Below, piece by piece: positions 48,590-60,103 of a stretch of 64,000 bases of DNA. The position numbers and the translations under genes are program-made. Source of the DNA: Paraburkholderia sp. CNPSo 3274 (lineage in GTDB: Bacteria; Pseudomonadota; Gammaproteobacteria; Burkholderiales; Burkholderiaceae); assembly GCF_024206475.1 (NCBI RefSeq), contig NZ_JAMBPR010000008.1, positions 104,408 through 168,407 on the forward strand, read 5' to 3'. The notes under the pieces were generated by a model. That model was not told the DNA's origin. It did no database searches and was given only the letters and a program-made list of their open reading frames with translations. The stretch's first letter is position 1. Every line of letters starts with the position of its first letter.

Positions 48590-48664
48590 GTCAGCTGCGC
48601 CAATCCTTTCGCACTCCGCGCCCGCCGACACCGTTTAGCCGCCCGAAAAACCAAGGCGGAACGA
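48575..48664 (+). promoter_or_regulatory. Predicted SAM-II expression platform (anti-SD / anti-anti-SD)
   Basis: GCGGCTAAA (48575-48583), part of the aptamer 3' strand, is perfectly complementary to TTTAGCCGC (48634-48642). The latter overlaps CCGCC (48639-48643), which is complementary to GGCGG (48655-48659), the Shine-Dalgarno of metX. The two pairings are mutually exclusive. Predicted: without SAM the 9-bp pairing frees the ribosome-binding site; with SAM the aptamer captures GCGGCTAAA, CCGCC pairs with GGCGG and translation is blocked. Inferred from complementarity only. Confidence 0.6.
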
Positions 48665-49810
48665 ATGGAATCGATCGGCATCGTCGCTCCTCAAACACTG
48701 CATTTCGACGAGCCCCTGCAACTGCAGAACGGCACGGCGCTGGCCGGGTACGACCTCGTGGTCGAAACCTACGGCACACTCAACGCCGCGCGCAGCAATG
48801 CGGTGCTCGTCTGTCACGCGCTCAATGCATCGCACCACGTGGCGGGCGTCTACGAGGGCGACCCCAAAAATGTGGGCTGGTGGGACAACATGGTCGGCCC
48901 GGGCAAGCCACTCGACACCAACCGCTTCTTCGTGATCGGCGTGAACAATCTCGGCTCGTGCTTCGGCTCGACCGGCCCGATGAGCATCGACCCGGCCACA
49001 GGCCAGCCCTATGGCGCGAAGTTTCCGGTCGTGACCGTCGAGGACTGGGTGGACGCCCAGGCACGCGTGGCCGATCGCTTCGGCATCGAGAAGTTCGCCG
49101 CGGTGATGGGCGGCAGCCTTGGCGGCATGCAAGCGCTTGCATGGAGCCTGCGCTATCCGGATCGCCTCGGCCACTGCATCGTGGTCGCCTCCACGCCCAA
49201 GCTCTCGGCGCAGAACATCGCGTTCAACGAGGTAGCGCGCTCGGCCATCCTCTCGGATCCCGACTTCCATGGCGGCGACTACTACGCCCACAACGTGAAG
49301 CCGCGCCGCGGCCTGCGCGTGGCGCGGATGATCGGCCATATCACCTATCTCTCCGACGACGACATGGCCGAAAAATTCGGCCGGGCGCTGCGCCGTGCGG
49401 AAGGCGCCGAGAACGAATACAACTTCAACTTCGACGTGGAATTCGAAGTGGAGTCGTACTTGCGCTATCAAGGCGACAAGTTCGCCGACTACTTCGACGC
49501 CAACACCTACCTGCTGATCACGCGCGCGCTCGATTACTTCGATCCCGCCAAGGCGTATGACGGCGACCTCACTCGCGCACTCGCGCACACGAAGGCGAAA
49601 TATCTCGTGGCGAGCTTCGCGACCGACTGGCGTTTCGCGCCCGCGCGCTCGCGCGAACTCGTGAAGGCGCTGCTCGATCACAAGCGCCAGGTGACCTACG
49701 CGGAAATCGACGCGCCGCATGGCCACGACGCCTTCCTGCTCGACGACGCGCGCTATCACAATGTGGTGCGCGCTTACTACGAACGTATTGCTGCTGAGGT
49801 GGGCGCATGA
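48665..49810 (+). CDS. metX: Homoserine O-acyltransferase MetX
   Basis: 381 residues. Alpha/beta-hydrolase that acylates homoserine, the first committed step of methionine synthesis. Triad: S151 (GGSLGGMQ), D321 ([10 protein letters not shown]) and H354 (HGHDAFLLD). Family N-terminus [20 protein letters not shown]. Whether it uses acetyl- or succinyl-CoA cannot be settled by sequence here; many betaproteobacterial MetX proteins use succinyl-CoA. GGCGG lies 5 nt before the ATG. It is controlled by the SAM-II element upstream and overlaps metW by 4 nt (ATGA). Confidence 0.95.
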   Translation: MESIGIVAPQTLHFDEPLQLQNGTALAGYDLVVETYGTLNAARSNAVLVCHALNASHHVAGVYEGDPKNVGWWDNMVGPGKPLDTNRFFVIGVNNLGSCFGSTGPMSIDPATGQPYGAKFPVVTVEDWVDAQARVADRFGIEKFAAVMGGSLGGMQALAWSLRYPDRLGHCIVVASTPKLSAQNIAFNEVARSAILSDPDFHGGDYYAHNVKPRRGLRVARMIGHITYLSDDDMAEKFGRALRRAEGAENEYNFNFDVEFEVESYLRYQGDKFADYFDANTYLLITRALDYFDPAKAYDGDLTRALAHTKAKYLVASFATDWRFAPARSRELVKALLDHKRQVTYAEIDAPHGHDAFLLDDARYHNVVRAYYERIAAEVGA

Positions 49811-50415
49811 ACCAGAGCGCTTTCGACAGTCTTTCCGCCCGTCCCGACTTTCGCACCATCGCGCGCTGGATCGAACCGCGCGCGAAGGTGCTCGACCTCG
49901 GCTGCGGCGACGGCTCGCTGCTCTCGCTCCTCACCGAAGAACTGGAGTGCACGGGCTACGGCATCGAGATCAACGACGCGGGCGTGCTGGCCTCGGTGAA
50001 GAACGGCATCAACGTGATCCAGCAGAATCTGGAAGACGGCCTGCGCCTGTTCGAGGACGCGAGCTTCGACTTCGCGATCCTCTCGCAAACGCTGCAGACC
50101 ATTCACCAGACGGCCGCGATCCTGCGCGAGACGGCGCGCGTGGGCAAGGAGTGCATCGTCTCGTTTCCGAACTTCGGCTACTGGCCGCACCGGCTTTCGG
50201 TGCTGCGCGGGCGCATGCCGGTTTCGAAGTCGCTGCCCTACCAGTGGCATAACACGCCGAACGTGCGTGTTCTCACTGTGAAGGACTTCGAGGCGCTCGC
50301 GCCCGAGGTGGGCATCGAAATTCTCGACCGCGCCGTGCTCCATGGGGGTCAGACCGTTCGATGGGGTGTGAACTGGCGTGGTAGTCTTGCGGTCTATCGC
50401 GTGAGAAAAAAATGA
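49807..50415 (+). CDS. metW: MetW methionine biosynthesis protein
   Basis: 202 residues. Methyltransferase-like fold with the SAM-binding motif [24 protein letters not shown] and [15 protein letters not shown] are MetW signatures. MetW assists MetX, in some species being required for full homoserine acyltransferase activity. Its ATG overlaps the metX stop (ATGA), so the two are coupled and both fall under the SAM-II switch. Confidence 0.94.
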   Translation: MNQSAFDSLSARPDFRTIARWIEPRAKVLDLGCGDGSLLSLLTEELECTGYGIEINDAGVLASVKNGINVIQQNLEDGLRLFEDASFDFAILSQTLQTIHQTAAILRETARVGKECIVSFPNFGYWPHRLSVLRGRMPVSKSLPYQWHNTPNVRVLTVKDFEALAPEVGIEILDRAVLHGGQTVRWGVNWRGSLAVYRVRKK

Positions 50416-50441
50416 CGCCGTGCGCGGCGTCGCGTGTTTTT
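50414..50441 (+). terminator. Probable terminator of metXW
   Basis: GACGCCG (50414-50420), loop TGCG, CGGCGTC (50425-50431); TTTTT follows after five bases (50437-50441). The stem overlaps the metW stop codon. The gap before the T run makes it weaker. Confidence 0.6.
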
Positions 50442-50496
50442 CTGCCCGACCGGTTCATCTGGAACCGCACCAAACACCGCCGCCGCTAACGACGAC

Positions 50497-51891
50497 ATGC
50501 AGAATCCGCCCCACGAGGCACCCGCTCTTACCGCTCACGAATCCCACCCCGGCTGGCGTGCGTATCTGAATACGCACATGCTGATCTGCGTGTTCCTCGG
50601 CTTTACCTCCGGGCTTCCGCTCTTCACGCTCGTCTATCTGGTGCAGGCGTGGCTGCGCTCGGAGGGCGTCAATCTCAAGGAGATCGGCCTCTTCGCGCTG
50701 ATCCAGTTCCCGTACACCTGGAAGTTCGTCTGGGCGCCGCTCATGGACCGCTACGTGCCGCGCCTGCCCGGCTGGCGCCCGGGGCGTCGGCGTGGCTGGA
50801 TGCTCGTCACGCAAATTCTCGTGGCGCTCGCCATCGGCACGCTCGGCTACGTATCGCCGAAAGATTCGATCTGGACCGTGGCCGCGCTCACCGCGCTGGT
50901 GGCGTTCTTCGGCGCGAGCCAGGACATCTCCATCGACGCCTACCGGCGCGAACTGCTCACCGACACGCAGCAGGGCCTCGGCAACGCCGTGCACGTGAAC
51001 GCATACAAGATCGCGGCGCTCGTGCCGGGATCGCTCGCCTTGATCCTCTCCGACCACCTGCCGTGGAGCACCGTGTTCGTCGTGACGGCGGTATTCATGA
51101 TCCCCGGCATGATCATGACGCTCGTCGTGAAAGAGCCCGAAGTGCATGGCGCGCCGCCCAGGAACCTGCGCGAAGCGATCGTGCAGCCGTTCGCCGAATT
51201 CGTGCGCCGCGACGGTCTCGCCGCGGCGCTGTTTGTGCTCGCCTTCATCTTCCTCTACAAGCTCGGCGACACGATGGCGACTACCCTGTCCACATCGTTC
51301 TTCCTCGACATCGGCTACTCGCGCACCGAGATCGGCGTGATCGCCAAGATGACGGCCTTCGGCGCGAGTCTCGCCGGCGGCATCGTCGGCGGCGTGGCGC
51401 TCGTGAAGATCGGCATTGGGCGCGGGCTGTGGATCTTCGGTTTCCTGCAGATGATTTCGACGCTCGGCTTCGCGTGGCTCGCACAGCTCGGCGCGGGCTC
51501 GACATCGCTCGCCGCCATCTACGATGCGGCGCTCGCCGTGAGCCACGCGGTTTCGTGGGCAGCAGGTCTCTTCGGCGCCAACGTGCAATTCACGCTCGAC
51601 CCGCGCGCCGTTGCGCTCGCGCTCGTGTACGGCTTCGAAACCTTCGCAACGGGACTCACGCTCGCCGCGTTCACTGCCTATATTGCAAGCACGACGGACC
51701 CGCGCTACACCGCCACGCAGTTCGCACTCTTCACGAGCCTCGCCTCCGTGCCGCGCACACTGGCCTCCGCCGCGAGCGGCTACGTGGTCGCGAAGATCGG
51801 CTGGTTCGACTATTTCATCGTCTGCACGGTGCTCGCGGTACCGGGTATGCTCCTGCTCATTCGTATTGCCCCGTGGAGAGTCCGGTCGTGA
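50497..51891 (+). CDS. ampG: AmpG-family muropeptide permease
   Basis: 464 residues, about 12-14 helices. LGFTSGLPLFTLVYLVQAWL and FPYTWKFVWAPLMDRYVPR are AmpG signatures. It imports GlcNAc-anhydro-muropeptides for cell-wall recycling and beta-lactamase signalling. The start at 50497 (MQNPPHEAP) is preferred to 50434. The stop overlaps the GTG start of the M48 protease gene (GTGA), so the two are coupled. Confidence 0.91.
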   Translation: MQNPPHEAPALTAHESHPGWRAYLNTHMLICVFLGFTSGLPLFTLVYLVQAWLRSEGVNLKEIGLFALIQFPYTWKFVWAPLMDRYVPRLPGWRPGRRRGWMLVTQILVALAIGTLGYVSPKDSIWTVAALTALVAFFGASQDISIDAYRRELLTDTQQGLGNAVHVNAYKIAALVPGSLALILSDHLPWSTVFVVTAVFMIPGMIMTLVVKEPEVHGAPPRNLREAIVQPFAEFVRRDGLAAALFVLAFIFLYKLGDTMATTLSTSFFLDIGYSRTEIGVIAKMTAFGASLAGGIVGGVALVKIGIGRGLWIFGFLQMISTLGFAWLAQLGAGSTSLAAIYDAALAVSHAVSWAAGLFGANVQFTLDPRAVALALVYGFETFATGLTLAAFTAYIASTTDPRYTATQFALFTSLASVPRTLASAASGYVVAKIGWFDYFIVCTVLAVPGMLLLIRIAPWRVRS

Positions 51892-53015
51892 GCACGCATG
51901 AGACCGTCGCGCAAAGCCCGCGTGCGCCGCAGCGCAGCGGCGAGCGCGCTCGTGCGCTCGTGCTGGCTCTTGCCGCGGCGTTGCCGGGTCTTTCCGCATG
52001 GAATGCCTGGGGTGCCGAGAATCCGGCCGCCACGAACGCGCCAGCGGCCGTGCCGGGCAACCCTGTCACGCCGCCAGCAGCCAGCGCCGCGAGCGGAAGC
52101 AATGCCGCAATAAACCCAACGAATAACGCGAACGGCACAGCAAACAGTGGCGCGAACGCGAGCGCCTCGCCGGGCAACCTCGCCCCCGGTGCGCCGAACA
52201 CGGGCCGCGTGGTGCGCTTCGGCAATGCCGCCGTGTACCGCAATCTGATTCCTTCGCCGATGCTCGAAGCGCAGGCCACTGCCGAGTTCAATGAGATCGT
52301 GCGCGGCGCGGCCCATTCGAACCGCCTCTATGCCGAAAGCGATCCGCACGTGCAGCGCGTGCGGGCTTTCGTCGACCGGCTCGCGCCTTACTCGTTGAAG
52401 TGGAGCGATCGCGTCAAGAACTGGAAGTGGGAAGTGGCGGTGATCCGCTCGAACGACATCCGCATGTACGCCCTGCCGGGCGGCAAGATCGTCGTGTATG
52501 GCGGCTTGCTCGACCGCGTGAAGCTCAACGACAACGAGTTCGGCATGCTGCTCGGCCACGAGATCGCGCATGCGGTACGCGAGCACGTGCGCGAGCGCCT
52601 TGGCGAACAACAGGCCGCGCAGATCGAATCGGGCACCGTGCCGCAGCTATTCGGGCTCGCGGATCTCGGCGTGTTTCCGCTGGGCATCGGCTCACAGCTC
52701 GTGGAGATGCATTACGGCCGCGCCGACGAAACCGAAGCCGACGTGATCGGCAGCGATATCGCCTCGCGCGCGGGCTTCGATCCGCGCGCGGCGCTCACGC
52801 TCTGGGACAAACTCGCCGTGGCGACGCGCGCCGACCGCGACCAGGGCTTCATCTACGTGCATCCGTACACGCCGGCGCGGCGCGCCGATATCGCCAAACG
52901 CCTCGCCGACATGATGCCGCTCTACGCAAAGGCGATCGGCAAGCCGCTCGACGAGTTGCCCGACTACCAGGGCATCCCGGCCGTGCAGAAGCGCAAGGTG
53001 GTGTCGGCGCCCTGA
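51888..53015 (+). CDS. Exported M48-family metalloprotease
   Basis: 375 residues. GTG start overlapping the ampG stop. A signal-like hydrophobic segment (ALVLALAAALPGLSAWNAWG) is followed by a ~75-residue Asn/Ala/Gly-rich linker and the M48 domain: HEIAH in LLGHEIAHAVREH, and the third zinc ligand Glu in ADETEADVIGSDIASRAGFD. The C-terminal YVHPYTPARRADIAKRL is as in LoiP/BepA relatives. It should act in the periplasm on misfolded outer-membrane proteins. Confidence 0.9.
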   Translation: MSTHETVAQSPRAPQRSGERARALVLALAAALPGLSAWNAWGAENPAATNAPAAVPGNPVTPPAASAASGSNAAINPTNNANGTANSGANASASPGNLAPGAPNTGRVVRFGNAAVYRNLIPSPMLEAQATAEFNEIVRGAAHSNRLYAESDPHVQRVRAFVDRLAPYSLKWSDRVKNWKWEVAVIRSNDIRMYALPGGKIVVYGGLLDRVKLNDNEFGMLLGHEIAHAVREHVRERLGEQQAAQIESGTVPQLFGLADLGVFPLGIGSQLVEMHYGRADETEADVIGSDIASRAGFDPRAALTLWDKLAVATRADRDQGFIYVHPYTPARRADIAKRLADMMPLYAKAIGKPLDELPDYQGIPAVQKRKVVSAP

Positions 53016-53045
53016 AAGCGGCTTCGCAGCGCGCCAGGGTGAGCG

Positions 53046-53825
53046 TCAGCTCTTGACCTTGTAGTCGTAGTCGATGGTCAGTGGCGCGTGGTCGCTGAAC
53101 TTGATGTCCTTAAAGATCGACGTCTTTTTCGCCTTGTGCGCAATGCCGGGCGTCGCGATCTGATAGTCGATACGCCACCCCACGTTCTTCGCATACGCCT
53201 GACCGCGATTGCTCCACCACGTGTATTGCTCGGGGCGCGGGTCGAGCGTGCGGAACACGTCCACGTAGCCCACGTCGTCGAAGAGGTTCGTGAGCCATGC
53301 GCGCTCTTCGGGCAGGCAGCCGGAGTTCTTCTGGTTGCCCTTCCAGTTCTTGATGTCGATTTCCTTGTGGACGATGTTCACGTCGCCGCACACGATCACT
53401 TCGCGCTCACGCTTGAGTTCCGCGAGATGCGGCATGAATTCGTCCATGAAGCGGTACTTCGCGGCCTGACGCTCGTCGCCGCTCGAACCCGAGGGCACGT
53501 ACACCGAAATCACCGAGAGATTGCCGTAGCGCGTTTCCACATAGCGCCCTTCCGGGTCGAACTCCTCGCTGCCAAAGCCGATGATGACTTGGTCGGGCTC
53601 GTGGCGCGAATAGACGCCCGCGCCGCTATAGCCCTTCTTCACCGCATGCTGAAAGTAGCCCGTGAAGTCATGCGGCGCGAGGAATTCGGGCGTCATGTCG
53701 TCCTGCGAGCACTTGATTTCCTGCACGCAGAGCACGTCGGCCTTCTGTTCGCCGAACCATTCGAAAAAGCCCTTCTTCGCCGCCGAGCGGATGCCGTTCA
53801 GATTCGCGGTGATCACACGCAACAT
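53046..53825 (-). CDS. xth: Exodeoxyribonuclease III
   Basis: 259 residues. AP endonuclease/3'-exonuclease of base-excision repair. The motifs NLNGIRSA, the metal-binding Glu in CVQEIKCSQDD, GDVNIVHKEIDIKN and the C-terminal FSDHAPLTIDY (catalytic Asp-His pair) are all present. GAGGAAAGAAG upstream of the ATG. Convergent with the M48 gene, 30 bp between stops; the PPK2 gene lies 86 bp upstream on the same strand. Confidence 0.95.
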   Translation of the reverse strand: MLRVITANLNGIRSAAKKGFFEWFGEQKADVLCVQEIKCSQDDMTPEFLAPHDFTGYFQHAVKKGYSGAGVYSRHEPDQVIIGFGSEEFDPEGRYVETRYGNLSVISVYVPSGSSGDERQAAKYRFMDEFMPHLAELKREREVIVCGDVNIVHKEIDIKNWKGNQKNSGCLPEERAWLTNLFDDVGYVDVFRTLDPRPEQYTWWSNRGQAYAKNVGWRIDYQIATPGIAHKAKKTSIFKDIKFSDHAPLTIDYDYKVKS

Positions 53826-53911
53826 GTCTTCTTTCCTCTTGATTGTGCGTTGCCTCGCACGGCGCGCCGAAACGGAACTGCGCTGCGCCGCGCGAGGGAA
53901 TACGGTCGGTC

Positions 53912-54748
53912 TCAGTCGATCTTGAGACCCTTGAGTTCGGCCTTGGCCGGCGGATATTCGAGCTTCAGACTTTCCATCAGGCGCAGCAGCAGCTCGCCCA
54001 CCATGACGTTACGGTGCGACTTCGAATTCGCGGGAATCACGAACCACGGCGCGTATTCCGTAGAAGTGGCCGCGAGCGCGTCATGGTACGCGGCCTGATA
54101 GGCGTCCCAATGCTTGCGCGCTTCGAGATCCGATACGTCGAATTTCCAGTGCTTGGTGGGGTCGTCGATGCGCGCCTGGATGCGGCTTCGCTGCTCGTCC
54201 TTCGAGATATGCAGCATGCACTTGATAATCGACGTGCCGCTCTGCTCGAGCAGCGCCTCGAAATCGCGGATCTGGCGATAGCGTCGCTCGCATTCGGCCG
54301 AGTCGATCTGGCCAATCACGCGCGGCACGAGCACGTCCTCGTAGTGGCTGCGGTTGAAGATCGCAAGCTCCCCCGCCGCGGGCACCTGCAGGTGCACGCG
54401 CCAGAGAAAGTCGCGCGCAGCCTCGATGGACGTGGGCGCGCGAAACGGCACAATGCGCAGGCCGAGCGGATCGACCTCGTGAAACACACCACGGATCGTG
54501 CCGTCCTTGCCGCTCGTGTCCATGCCCTGCAGCACGAGCAGCACGCGATGGTCGCGCTGCGCGTGCAGACGCTCCTGCAACACGTCGAGCTTGTTGCCGA
54601 TTTCGGCGAGGCGGTCGCGGTCGCCGTCCTTGCTGCCGCTCGAAAACGGCTTCGCGGCGGGGTCGAGCGCGCTGAGCGAGAACGTCTCCGTCTTCTTGTC
54701 GCTGAAGTACGGTACGCGGTAGTCGTCGAGACTCGGGACCTTGGACAT
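53912..54748 (-). CDS. PPK2-family polyphosphate kinase
   Basis: 278 residues. Polyphosphate:nucleotide phosphotransferase. Walker A GMDTSGKDGTI, the lid Arg segment (RAPTSIEAARDFLWRVH) and Walker B IFNRSHYEDVLVPRV are those of the PPK2 family. It uses polyphosphate to phosphorylate nucleoside mono- or diphosphates; the subclass is not resolved here. GAGGAG ribosome-binding site before the ATG. Confidence 0.93.
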   Translation of the reverse strand: MSKVPSLDDYRVPYFSDKKTETFSLSALDPAAKPFSSGSKDGDRDRLAEIGNKLDVLQERLHAQRDHRVLLVLQGMDTSGKDGTIRGVFHEVDPLGLRIVPFRAPTSIEAARDFLWRVHLQVPAAGELAIFNRSHYEDVLVPRVIGQIDSAECERRYRQIRDFEALLEQSGTSIIKCMLHISKDEQRSRIQARIDDPTKHWKFDVSDLEARKHWDAYQAAYHDALAATSTEYAPWFVIPANSKSHRNVMVGELLLRLMESLKLEYPPAKAELKGLKID

Positions 54749-54896
54749 GCGTTGTTCTCCTCTCTTTCGTGAATACAGATGGCTTCACGCCGTTGGACCC
54801 GTCTGAAGCGGCAAGGCGGCGCCGCACTGCTACGCACGACGCCGCCTCGCAAGCATGCCCGAATCAGGCCGGCACTTCACCCAAACTCGCCCAAAC

Positions 54897-56372
54897 TCAG
54901 CCCAGCTTCTTCTTCAGCAGTTCGTTGACCTGCTGCGGGTTCGCCTTGCCCTTCGTGGCCTTCATGGCCTGGCCGATCAGCGCGTTGAACGCCTTTTCCT
55001 TGCCAGCGCGGAATTCTTCCACCGACTTCGGGTTCGCGGCGAGCACCTCGTCGATGATCGCTTCGAGCGCGCCGGTGTCCGAGATCTGCTTGAGGCCCTT
55101 CGCTTCGATGATGCGGTCGGCAGCGTCGTCGCCCGCGGCCTTCTCGTCCCACATCGCCTGGAACACTTCCTTGGCGATCTTGTTCGAGATCGTGCCGTCG
55201 GCGATGCGCGCGAGCAGCACGGCGAACTGCGCGGCCGAGACCGGCGAGGCGGCGATGTCGAGGCCTTCGCGGTTGAGCTGCGACGAGACCTCGCCCATCA
55301 GCCAGTTGGCGGCGGCCTTGGCTTGCGCCGCGCCCGCCTTCGCCACGACAGCTTCGAAGTAAGCCGCCATCGCCTTCGAAGACGTGAGCACGTTCGCGCC
55401 ATACGGCGTCACGCCGTACTGCTCGACAAAGCGCGTTTGCATCGTCGCGGGCAGCTCGGGCAGCTCGCCCTTCACGCGCTCGACCCATGCGGCATCGATC
55501 ACGAGCGGCATGAGGTCGGGGTCGGGGAAATAACGGTAATCGTGCGCGTCTTCCTTGCTGCGCATCGAACGCGTCTCGCGCTTGTCCGGGTCGTAGAGAC
55601 GCGTTTCCTGCACCACCGTGCCGCCGTCTTCGATCAGCTCGATCTGGCGGCGCACTTCATACTGGATAGCCTCTTCGAGGAAGCGGAACGAGTTCAGGTT
55701 CTTGATCTCGGCGCGCGTGCCGAATTCCTTCTGGCCGACCGGACGCACAGAGACGTTCGCGTCGCAGCGGAACGAGCCTTCCTGCATGTTGCCGTCGCAA
55801 ATGCCGAGCCACACGACGAGCGTGTGCAGCGACTTCGCGTACGCAACCGCTTCGGCGGCGCTGCGCATTTCGGGTTCCGTGACGATTTCGAGCAGCGGCG
55901 TGCCGGCGCGGTTCAGGTCGATGCCCGTCATGCCCGCGAAGTCTTCGTGCAGCGACTTGCCTGCATCTTCTTCGAGGTGCGCGCGCGTGAGGTTGACGGT
56001 CTTCTCGTACGCTTCCTTGCCGGCCTTTTCGTTGGCCGGAACCTGGATCGTGATACTCCCACCCTGCACGACCGGAATTTCGTACTGGCTGATCTGATAG
56101 CCCTTCGGCAGATCCGGGTAGAAGTAGTTCTTGCGCGCGAAGATGCTGCGCGGCGCGATCGTCGAGCCGATCGCGAGACCGAACTGGATCGCGCGCTCAA
56201 CGGCGCCGCGATTCATCACCGGCAGCACGCCCGGCAGCGCGAGATCGACGGGGCACGCCTGCGAGTTGGGCGCGGCGCCGAACTGCGTCGATGCGCCGGA
56301 GAAGATCTTCGACGCCGTCGACAATTGCGCGTGCGTTTCGAGACCGATAACGACTTCCCATTGTGTTGCCAT
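54897..56372 (-). CDS. gatB: Asp-tRNA(Asn)/Glu-tRNA(Gln) amidotransferase subunit B
   Basis: 491 residues. Kinase-like subunit of GatCAB, which converts Glu-tRNA(Gln) and Asp-tRNA(Asn) to the amide forms. [20 protein letters not shown] is the GatB N-terminus; [15 protein letters not shown] and the C-terminal GatB/YqeY domain ending ELLKKKLG are present. Two ATGs compete: 56378 overlaps the gatA stop (ATGA), but GGGAGG is only 1 nt from it and 7 nt from the ATG at 56372, so 56372 is preferred. Confidence 0.94.
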   Translation of the reverse strand: MATQWEVVIGLETHAQLSTASKIFSGASTQFGAAPNSQACPVDLALPGVLPVMNRGAVERAIQFGLAIGSTIAPRSIFARKNYFYPDLPKGYQISQYEIPVVQGGSITIQVPANEKAGKEAYEKTVNLTRAHLEEDAGKSLHEDFAGMTGIDLNRAGTPLLEIVTEPEMRSAAEAVAYAKSLHTLVVWLGICDGNMQEGSFRCDANVSVRPVGQKEFGTRAEIKNLNSFRFLEEAIQYEVRRQIELIEDGGTVVQETRLYDPDKRETRSMRSKEDAHDYRYFPDPDLMPLVIDAAWVERVKGELPELPATMQTRFVEQYGVTPYGANVLTSSKAMAAYFEAVVAKAGAAQAKAAANWLMGEVSSQLNREGLDIAASPVSAAQFAVLLARIADGTISNKIAKEVFQAMWDEKAAGDDAADRIIEAKGLKQISDTGALEAIIDEVLAANPKSVEEFRAGKEKAFNALIGQAMKATKGKANPQQVNELLKKKLG

Positions 56373-56374
56373 GT

Positions 56375-57946
<1,572 letters not shown>

Positions 57947-58138
57947 TGCGTGATTCCTGGAAGAACGTCACGGCGTGGTCGAAATCAGATCGTTGCGCCG
58001 TCCGAAAGCGGCTCGATCGACGTTGGCAAACGTGTAGGCCACTTCTCGGAAAACCCCGGAAAACTCGGGAGTCCGTGCCTTTTCGAACTGTTCCGACGAC
58101 TCGAAAGGTTTCGAAAATGGCGAAAAAATGCTGCGCGC

Positions 58139-58438
58139 TTACTCAATCACGCGCGGTACGAGGTAAAGTCCGTCCTGCACCGCGGGCGCGGGACGTTGCA
58201 GCGCTTCACGGTCGACGATTTCGGTCACGGCATCCTCGCGCAGACGCAGCGCGACGTCCTCGATCTGCTCGATCGGGTGGGCGAGCGGGGCAATGCCGGT
58301 CGTGTCCACGGCCTGCATCTGCTCGACGAGGCCGAAGAAGTCGTTCAGGCGTTCGAGCGTATTGCCGGCTTCGGCGTCGGCCAGTTCGAGGCGCGCAAGA
58401 TGCGCGATGCGCTTCACATCGTTCAGGGTCAGGGCCAT
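58139..58438 (-). CDS. gatC: Asp-tRNA(Asn)/Glu-tRNA(Gln) amidotransferase subunit C
   Basis: 99 residues, the normal size. [20 protein letters not shown] is the GatC N-terminus; LREDAV and the C-terminal [15 protein letters not shown] are conserved. It stabilises GatA and wraps the GatA-GatB interface. It is the first gene of the gatC-gatA-gatB operon; 192 bp without a gene separate it from gatA. Confidence 0.95.
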   Translation of the reverse strand: MALTLNDVKRIAHLARLELADAEAGNTLERLNDFFGLVEQMQAVDTTGIAPLAHPIEQIEDVALRLREDAVTEIVDREALQRPAPAVQDGLYLVPRVIE

Positions 58439-58868
58439 GCGGTCACCGGAAAAAGAGGCTGCGGCAGCGCGGAAATTCGGTGCTGCAACAGCGGTTTATC
58501 GCGCCGGATCCGGCTCTGGAGGAAAGCTTCGACGAGGTCAAAAACTGCCTTCCGGATCCTGCAAAACAGGCAAAATTATAAGGTATCATTACGCGTTCGA
58601 CCCAAACCCGGACCGCCTTGCATCCGCCTTTCAGTTCTGTACGCAGCACAATGCGGCCAGACAAGATCAAACGGGCGGTGCAGCGAGGCTGCCTCCGGTA
58701 ACCATCCCCGCAGTCTCAGGCCCCCTCGTGGCGCCCCTTGCGACGCCCTCCGCCGTATTTTGGAGTGCTCTCGCGGCGGAGCATGTCGCCCTGAGGCTGT
58801 TAATTTTTCCGCTGCCGCCCTCGCCCACGAAGCTGGAAGGACGGCCACAAGCGAGACAGGATTTTTGA
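58439..58868. promoter_or_regulatory. Divergent gatCAB / mreBCD promoter region
   Basis: 430 bp without a gene. An AT-rich patch at 58566-58592 holds TATAAT on the minus strand (58580-58575) with TTGGGT at 58605-58600 (19-bp gap), a candidate gatC promoter. TATCAT at 58584-58589 could be a plus-strand -10 for mreB. The mreB leader would then be about 270 nt. Confidence 0.45.
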
Positions 58869-59912
<1,044 letters not shown>

Positions 59913-59913
59913 G

Positions 59914-59951
59914 CGCGCCGCGCACCGCTGCGCTCGCCCGCGGCGCGGTTT
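59914..59951 (+). terminator. Hairpin after mreB (possible partial terminator)
   Basis: CGCGCCGCG (59914-59922) pairs perfectly with CGCGGCGCG (59939-59947), then GTTTC. With only three T it may reduce rather than stop transcription into mreC, giving more MreB than MreC. It could also mark an mRNA processing end. Confidence 0.5.
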
Positions 59952-60103
59952 CGGCCTCGCCGCGCCACTGATGGCGTGGCGGCACGCGCGCCGCCACGGC
60001 GCCCGCAACGGGGCGTCCTTCGGGGCGCCGAAGTTTCACACTTCGTTGTGCCCTCCGTTACACCCTCTGTTTCACCGAACCGCACACGCCCCCGGCGCCG
60101 ACC

